Source: Symbiodinium natans (lineage: Eukaryota; Sar; Dinophyceae; Suessiales; Symbiodiniaceae). Taken from it: DNA of 41,892 bases. The position numbers and the translations under genes were made by a program. Positions within the stretch are counted from its first letter, which is position 1; each line of letters begins with the position of its first letter. The stretch is taken from positions 1 through 41,892 of the forward strand of contig CAJNDS010001012.1 of assembly GCA_905221605.1 (NCBI GenBank). Reading direction: 5' to 3'. A model generated the notes under the pieces. It was not told the DNA's origin and made no database searches. It saw nothing but the letters and a program-made list of their open reading frames with translations. This document shows positions 37,061-41,892 of this stretch, piece by piece.

Positions 37061-37455
37061 ACCCTAACTATTCTCCAGTTAGTCTCAGAAGTAACATTAC
37101 CTTTCTGCGATTTCTGACGCATACTGTACTGTGGTTTCCGATAGTGCGACAACGGCTTTGACTTCGAAACAATCTGTCTTTTGACTTTTGCTTTGTCATA
37201 CATGCGTGGCGTGTCCATTAACGCAGCTGTTTGCGCGCAGGGGAGAGCCGGAGCCCCGCGGGCCGGGCCCCCCAACGCAAAACATTGGAAGGGTTCCGGT
37301 CCAATCGTTCAGGGTCCACGGACGTGGCCCTTCGCTTAATTTGGGGTTTGGGGCTTTAGGGTTCGGGGCTTGCTGGGTCTGTTTAAGGTGGGGGGAAGGA
37401 TGTTGTCAATCTAGAGACTTGCTTGAACATGTTTCAGGGGTTGGGTTTGGTGTAC

Positions 37456-37554
37456 AAGCTCAGGGGTTTCGGCGCCATCCTTGTAGGGCGCGAAGCGGTA
37501 GTAGAGTGCAGTGGAAGACAGCAGCACCATGCTCACCAAGCACATCTGCGTGGC
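37456..37554 (-). CDS. Candidate membrane-protein exon E
   Basis: 99 nt, phase 0, from an AG acceptor to the donor GAGCTT|GTACAC: ATQMCLVSMVLLSSTALYYR then FAPYKDGAETPEL. A hydrophobic helix followed by a polar loop. An alternative acceptor nine nt inside keeps the same frame. Confidence 0.4.
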
Positions 37555-37955
37555 CTCGCGCGGTGGACCAGGTGGTTTTTCCGGGCTTGGGGCTTGGGAC
37601 CCTATACAGCCCAAGTCCTCTCAACCTTAACCCTACCCCAAACCTGGCAGGGCGTGTCTGTCTAGATTCCTGGGGAATGCTCATTGGGCAGCTGAAAGCA
37701 GAACATTCCTATAGCGCAAACCCCAAGCCCGCCAGGTTCACGCAGCGCAATTTGTTGAAGCATATGCCCACGTGCGTGGCGCTGAAATATTGAAACCAGT
37801 TGTGTATCTGTGATTTCTTGGGGGGTGAAGATCTGAGATCTGACACGCAATCCTAATGCATGCCCAGTTCTTGGAGATAAATCAGAGACTCCCATCCATT
37901 TTGCTCACTGCACTGTTAAAGGCAGTAACGCACTGGTGACATCTCAATGTGGTAG

Positions 37956-38570
37956 CGGAGTGGGAAAGACTCGGTGCTCCGTGACGGCAGACGTGATCCC
38001 CGTACACTGTGTGACTACGAGGAAGCACCAGACCGTTGGTGCGACATTACCGAGTTGGAGCCAGAGAAGCAAGGCCCAGCATTGAGGATCAGACTATATC
38101 AGCCTGGAATGTCAGACCGCAGGGCGTCAGAACAGTAAGAACACTGGCGTGGAGTACTTCAGGTCTTGAGACCCTGCTGGTGCAGGGAGCTGCCAACGTG
38201 TTCTTTTACAAACACAAATATCCATCGTGGTAACAGTGACATACCGAGAGGGGTTACCAGGTTCTACCTGGCACGCACGTGTCTAAAGGAAGCTTGGGAT
38301 GACACGAACATACCCATCACAGATTCGAACGAACAGTGCTGAGGTGTCTGGTCTACCGACATCCGAGCCTTTTCTCGCCTATCCATGTCAACCAAGTCCT
38401 ACAGGTTTCCCCTTTTGCGATCCAGGGCCAGCGTATCAGACGTGAAGTTCGGCATGAAAACCGTGCCAGCAGTTGGGCCGCTACAAGAGAAATCTTGTAG
38501 GAAGAAAGGAGCGCCGCACATCTTCTCGTCTCTTCGCCAGGACATCGCATGCTTGAAATCACACCACTAG
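37956..38570 (+). CDS. Candidate plus-strand spliced gene, C-terminal exons
   Basis: Three open segments. 37956-38134 follows a TAG acceptor and reads DPRTLCDYEEAPDRWCDITE and LEPEKQGPALRIRLYQPG before the donor GTAAGA. 38163-38229 follows TTCAG and reads LETLLVQGAANVFFYKHKYP before GTAACA. 38405-38570 follows TCCTACAG and reads FPLLRSRASVSDVKFGMKTV and on to KSHH-stop. The last two join in frame (PSW-FPLL). The first joins only with a stop under the obvious donor; a competing frame from 38036 runs straight into the second segment without an intron. The minus strand of 38405-38560 is also open (WRRDEKMCGAPFFLQDFSCS), so strand is not certain. No family recognised. Confidence 0.35.
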
Positions 38571-38995
38571 CTCCAACCACATCGTATTTCCAGAGCCACC
38601 AGGGTCAAGCCCGAAATCTGTCCTAACAAACATGCAAGCAGCCCGCTGTTAATTTTCCTTGATGCGCTAAACATACTGCTTTTCAGTGTGCGCCTGAACA
38701 CAAACAGAGACTCGTGTCCCGCCTTGCTGACAGTGCGGTTGTGAGGTTAGATCAACACACGCATTACATCTCCGGTGACCGGTGGGGGGGAGGGCTTTGC
38801 TCAAGGCACATGGCAACGAGGAGACACAAGAAAATCAAAGCATCCTTGAAGAGCTTCCAAAAAAAAAAACTTATCAAACCCCAAAGGCTCAACAAAGCCT
38901 TCGCAAACCCCTAAACCCACGAACCCCTAGAAGGCCCTGGACCCCCCCCCCCCCACCCCTCAGACCTCAAAGCCTTAACAGACCCACCCAGCCAC

Positions 38996-39064
38996 CGGGC
39001 TGTACGACACGGGCACCATGGCAGTGATCAGGGACAGCAGCATCTTCCGCACCAAGCGCTCGAC
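38996..39064 (-). CDS. Candidate membrane-protein exon D
   Basis: 69 nt, phase 0, acceptor CCCTTCAG and donor CCCG|GTGGCT: VERLVRKMLLSLITAMVPVS then YSP. Basic start followed by a hydrophobic helix. Confidence 0.45.
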
Positions 39065-39515
39065 CTGAAGGGTTTAGGGCTCAAGGGAATGGGGCGTTTC
39101 GGCTTACGATGTACTGGTCCATCAGGCTTGAAAGGTTTGGGGCTGCTGACTAGCCTGGACTGGTTCCACATGGGGGTTTCGGGCTTGGGGTTTAGGGATC
39201 AAAACTTGGCACGAAGTCGCAAGCCCCGGCAAGTCTTAAAGTACCACTACGCTTACATCATTCTTCAATATTCTTTACACCCCAAGACCTAAACCTTAGC
39301 TGGCCTCCGGCCTCCCAAGCGGAGCATCCATTCCTATACTCGCTGAGCAAGTAACGAACATGAGGTGGGTCCTCCCAGTGATCTCTTCTTCGCTTCACCT
39401 CAGTTGAAGAAGTTGGAAGCGGAGTTCAGAGCTTACAACACTTGCGCGTAGACCCCTGACAATAAGAAGATCTAGACTCTAGACCCGGCTAAGTTGCCGC
39501 GTAGATCCAGCTTCC
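39065..39515. other. Intron/intergenic DNA
   Basis: TTTAGGG-like motifs at 39068-39080 and 39180-39200. Nothing else recognised. If exons C and D belong together, this is an intron. Confidence 0.35.
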
Positions 39516-39575
39516 AGGGCCGATCACGAAGCAAAAGATGATGGATGACACGATCACCACCACCGTGACGTTTTG
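39516..39575 (-). CDS. Candidate membrane-protein exon C
   Basis: Acceptor GGTCTTCAG, then QNVTVVVIVSSIIFCFVIGP in phase 0: a clear membrane helix. The donor is not canonical GT in the obvious place (GA or GC contexts follow; dinoflagellates use such donors). Joins exon B in frame. Confidence 0.45.
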
Positions 39576-39841
39576 CTGAAGACCCAGCGGAGGTAGGAAT
39601 TCCAGCAGAGTATCCTGCCGTGAACCATCCAAAGTCAGCAGCAGTCTCTGTTCAATTACCAACCTCCCCTCTGTCCTTTCAAAGCCTAAATCAAAACATC
39701 CTGAAGGGCCGAAGCTTTGAAGCCCTGAACACCTGTAAACCCTGAAGCTCTACAGCCGAAACTCCAATCCGGAAAACACCGAAAGGCTTAGAATCCCGAC
39801 AAATTACCCCTGGCCTCATTTGGTCGGAGTCGGTAAGATAC

Positions 39842-39916
39842 CAAATACTTCCCGAAGGCTGCGGTGAAGCTGGGCAGAAAGACGTTCGTGCCGACCACCA
39901 CGGCTAGCCAGGGACC
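39842..39916 (-). CDS. Candidate membrane-protein exon B
   Basis: 75 nt, phase 0, acceptor ATCTGACAG and donor TTTG|GTATCT: GPWLAVVVGTNVFLPSFTAA then FGKYL. A hydrophobic segment with Gly/Pro/Asn as in transporters. Further upstream, 40338-40358 (VFLAAVK between ACCCAG and GTGGGG) might be another tiny exon. The gene family is not recognised. Confidence 0.45.
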
Positions 39917-40689
39917 CTGTCAGATTAAAGAGCATTCAAGCCGTACAGCAGGGTTTAAGGTGTGGAGCTTAGGAACGCCTCACGCAAGAGAGTTCTTAGG
40001 GGCTTGTTTATCATGTTTACGGTTGCAGAGTTTAAGGTTCCAGCTGGCAGGAGCAGTTCCGCTTGTGTCTGCGCAGCATGTTCTGAGTGTCATTGAAAAT
40101 GCTTCGGCTTGCTTTCTGCCGGCACCCTAAACCCAGAACAGAACCCTCACAAGCCCTAAGCCGCAGCGCCAAGCTTCCTTCACGCCAGCCAAGCGTTCCA
40201 AGGGCCTTCTGATGCTTGGAGTTTGGCTCTGAGCAGTCAAACCCTAAACCCAACGAAGCCTGACCGGTTGAATCCTAAACGCTGCATGCTTGAACCGTAC
40301 GCCCCACGCTTCGGCGAAAATGGCGCAGGCACCCCACCTTGACGGCCGCCAGGAAAACCTGGGTGTAAGGTTTAGCTGGTTTCTTCTATTTTCTCTCAAG
40401 CTTTCTATATTGTAACTTACCCACCTTCTAAGTAGCGATTATAACAACACTAAATTTACTCCTTTACGTATGTCGTTGATGGGATCTTGTCAAAGAGCCT
40501 GTATTAGATTTGATATCTTTCTGTCTTTGATTACTTCTATCACTCGTTTCTGCTTTTGCCGCGTGCCCAACGAAGGCAGTTTATTCATGCCCACTTCTTT
40601 TACTGAGCTTTTTTTTCCTCTAATTCGTCTCACTAAAAGCCCTTTTATTAATTTACTTATCCGCCGACCGGGTGGCGTCAGTGAACCCA
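39917..40689. other. Intergenic, nothing firm
   Basis: CCCTAAACC motifs near 40127 and 40240, then an AT/pyrimidine-rich stretch (40380-40680). A frame at 40470-40736 has no domain. Confidence 0.4.
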
Positions 40690-40985
40690 CTGCTTCTTCG
40701 TACCGCCCTCACCCCCCAGCCCCTGCCCCCACCTAAGCCTAGCACCCCATGTCTTCGGGGCTTCATCTACTGCGTTCCAGTGCATGCCCAACCCCCCGCC
40801 CCCCCCCCGCTCTCAGCATCCCTTTAGTGCTTCATCTACAGCGTTCCCCCACAGCGCTCCTACCCCCCTCCCGGCCCCTTCTCCCCCCCATCCCCTACCC
40901 TCCACTACCGCCCTAGCCCTACCCCCGCAACACCCCACCCCGACCCCACCCCAAGACCTCCAGCGCATGCCCGGGCCGCCCCCAC
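40690..40985. repeat. C-rich low-complexity DNA
   Basis: CACCCC/CCCCCAG-type runs with two related segments (CTTCATCTAC then GCGTTCC at about 40762 and 40830). Confidence 0.7.
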
Positions 40986-41184
40986 GCGGCACTGGCGGTA
41001 GCCGTTAAATCCGGCGTGGCCGTCGTGGTCCAGCGCGGAGCATGCCTAAAGGCTTGCCTTTATGCGGGCGCCGCCAGTGCCGCCGACCCCGCCCTGAAAA
41101 TGGCATGTCTCCTTGCATGAGGCTCCGGGGGGAGCTTCGGGAGGGCTTCAAGCGGGGTCTCAAACGCGCATGCGTGGAAGTGCC

Positions 41185-41892
41185 GAAAACGTCGTAAATA
41201 CCTTGTGCTTTTGCGTTTTTGGAGGGCCGCCAAACGCCCTGGAGGGCTCATGATGCGCGCATCATCGACCCTGCTTTTTGACCTTGGGCGAACATGCGAA
41301 AAAAGACCTTATACCTCAAGTTTTTGGGGGGTACCCCCCCCCAACAGGGGCGAGCATCATGAGCATCAGCGACCCGCCCCCCAAACCATGGGAGGGCCCG
41401 GGCGCCTCAATAAAGCCAGAAAACACCGTAAATACCGCGTTTTTCGTGTGTTTCGACACACACCTCCTTTCGGGGCACTGCCGCGCCTCCACTGTGAGCA
41501 TCATTGACACCCGAGGCTTCGGGGGGGTCAGCAGGAGCCCTTTATTTCTCCGGGGCCCTCGGGTCCCGGCTCCGGAGCCTCGCTGATGCTTATGAGGGCC
41601 TCGCTGATGGTCATGATGCTCGCTTGGGGGGGGGGTTCCGAGGGGCCGAAAACGTGGTAAATACCGTGTTTTTTGCGTGTGACGCGAAAAAATGTTCGCT
41701 CCTCGTTATGTGGCTGCCGTGTGTGCACGCAGCGCCAACCGCGCCCACGTCGCGTGGGTTGGCGCTGCTCCAAGGACGACTCCCCGAAGCCCTGCAGGGT
41801 GGGGGTGGGTCAAAGGCATCCAAAACACGAGTCTAGCCACCTGTTCACATGGCAGGCCCAGGCACTGATGCTCATGATGCTCGCGTGGGGGC
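41185..41892. repeat. Diverged tandem repeat of about 230 bp
   Basis: GAAAACRYSGTAAATACC followed by a T-rich GCGT segment occurs at 41185, 41419 and 41648 (spacings 234 and 229). GAGCATCATGAGCATCAGCG at about 41350 is the reverse complement of a segment near 41606 and 41868 (CTGATGCTCATGATGCTCGC), so inverted copies are mixed in. Runs to the end of the window. Confidence 0.75.

Noticed and set aside
37188-37793. 201-codon plus-strand open frame
   Set aside because: Low-complexity Gly/Pro/Arg-rich, runs through TTTAGGG-like DNA; the minus strand offers a better exon in the same place.
40470-40736. 88-codon plus-strand frame
   Set aside because: Pyrimidine-rich DNA gives a Phe/Ser/Pro-rich peptide; no splice or domain support.

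Overview
The window looks like nuclear DNA from a dinoflagellate, most likely in or near the Symbiodiniaceae. The evidence is: degenerate plant-type telomere-like TTTAGGG/CCCTAAA motifs scattered through the intergenic DNA; long CTA, CT and C/G runs; tiny exons with plausible introns; GC-rich Lys/Ala-rich coding sequence; and, most telling, a near copy of the 3' part of the dinoflagellate spliced leader inside a retrotransposon LTR. No rRNA, tRNA, CRISPR or bacterial operon structure is visible.

Layout. 1-14.6 kb is mostly intergenic and repetitive: CT/CA/CTA microsatellites, a decamer minisatellite with a perfect 23-bp hairpin, three diverged copies of a 0.8-1.0 kb unit, and telomere-like motifs. 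It also holds two minus-strand exon candidates (0.87-1.21 kb with a membrane segment; 11.60-12.37 kb, two exons around a 59-bp intron) and a scrambled retroelement fragment at 5.85-6.20 kb. 14.9-15.3 kb is AT-rich and encodes hydrophobic peptides only if TGA is read as Trp. 15.6-18.03 kb is the decayed 3' end of an older retroelement.

The centrepiece is a young LTR retrotransposon at 18166-35239 (17,074 bp). It has two 297-bp LTRs that I read as identical (TGTGA...TCACA), a 4-bp ACTT target duplication, and a purine-rich tract before the 3' LTR. It sits inside the LTR of the older relative, whose halves lie at 18027-18165 and 35240-35411. Between the LTRs, in order: a 2,537-codon gag-pol frame (capsid-like region, two CCCH zinc fingers, retropepsin-like protease, RT thumb/connection, RNase H, a long spacer, integrase HHCC and DDE); a second frame (integrase C-terminus, a possible dead methyltransferase-like fold); RT fingers and palm with YVDD, downstream of integrase; a Tpt1/KptA-like RNA 2'-phosphotransferase; and a large frame with C2H2, RanBP2-type and SWIM zinc fingers, a membrane segment and a phospholipase D/Zucchini-type HKD domain. 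The RT is thus split and permuted, and the place where retroviruses carry env holds RNA-processing-like enzymes. A 20-nt hairpin with compensatory base changes recurs throughout the element.

35.4-36.3 kb is TAGTAC/CTA satellite. 36.4-39.9 kb contains a candidate minus-strand multi-exon membrane protein, every exon readable in phase 0, and a candidate plus-strand gene near 38 kb. The last 1.5 kb is C-rich and then a diverged repeat of about 230 bp.

How it fits together: gag-pol supplies capsid, protease, RNase H and integrase; the palm must come from the downstream frame. The Tpt1/PLD cassette is carried between the LTRs, and parts of it recur in two decayed copies, so it belongs to the family. 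The spliced-leader-like block in the LTR suggests coupling to trans-splicing. Frame breaks in this copy, despite identical LTRs, mean either it was mobilised in trans or the assembly has indel errors. All homology calls are by eye.
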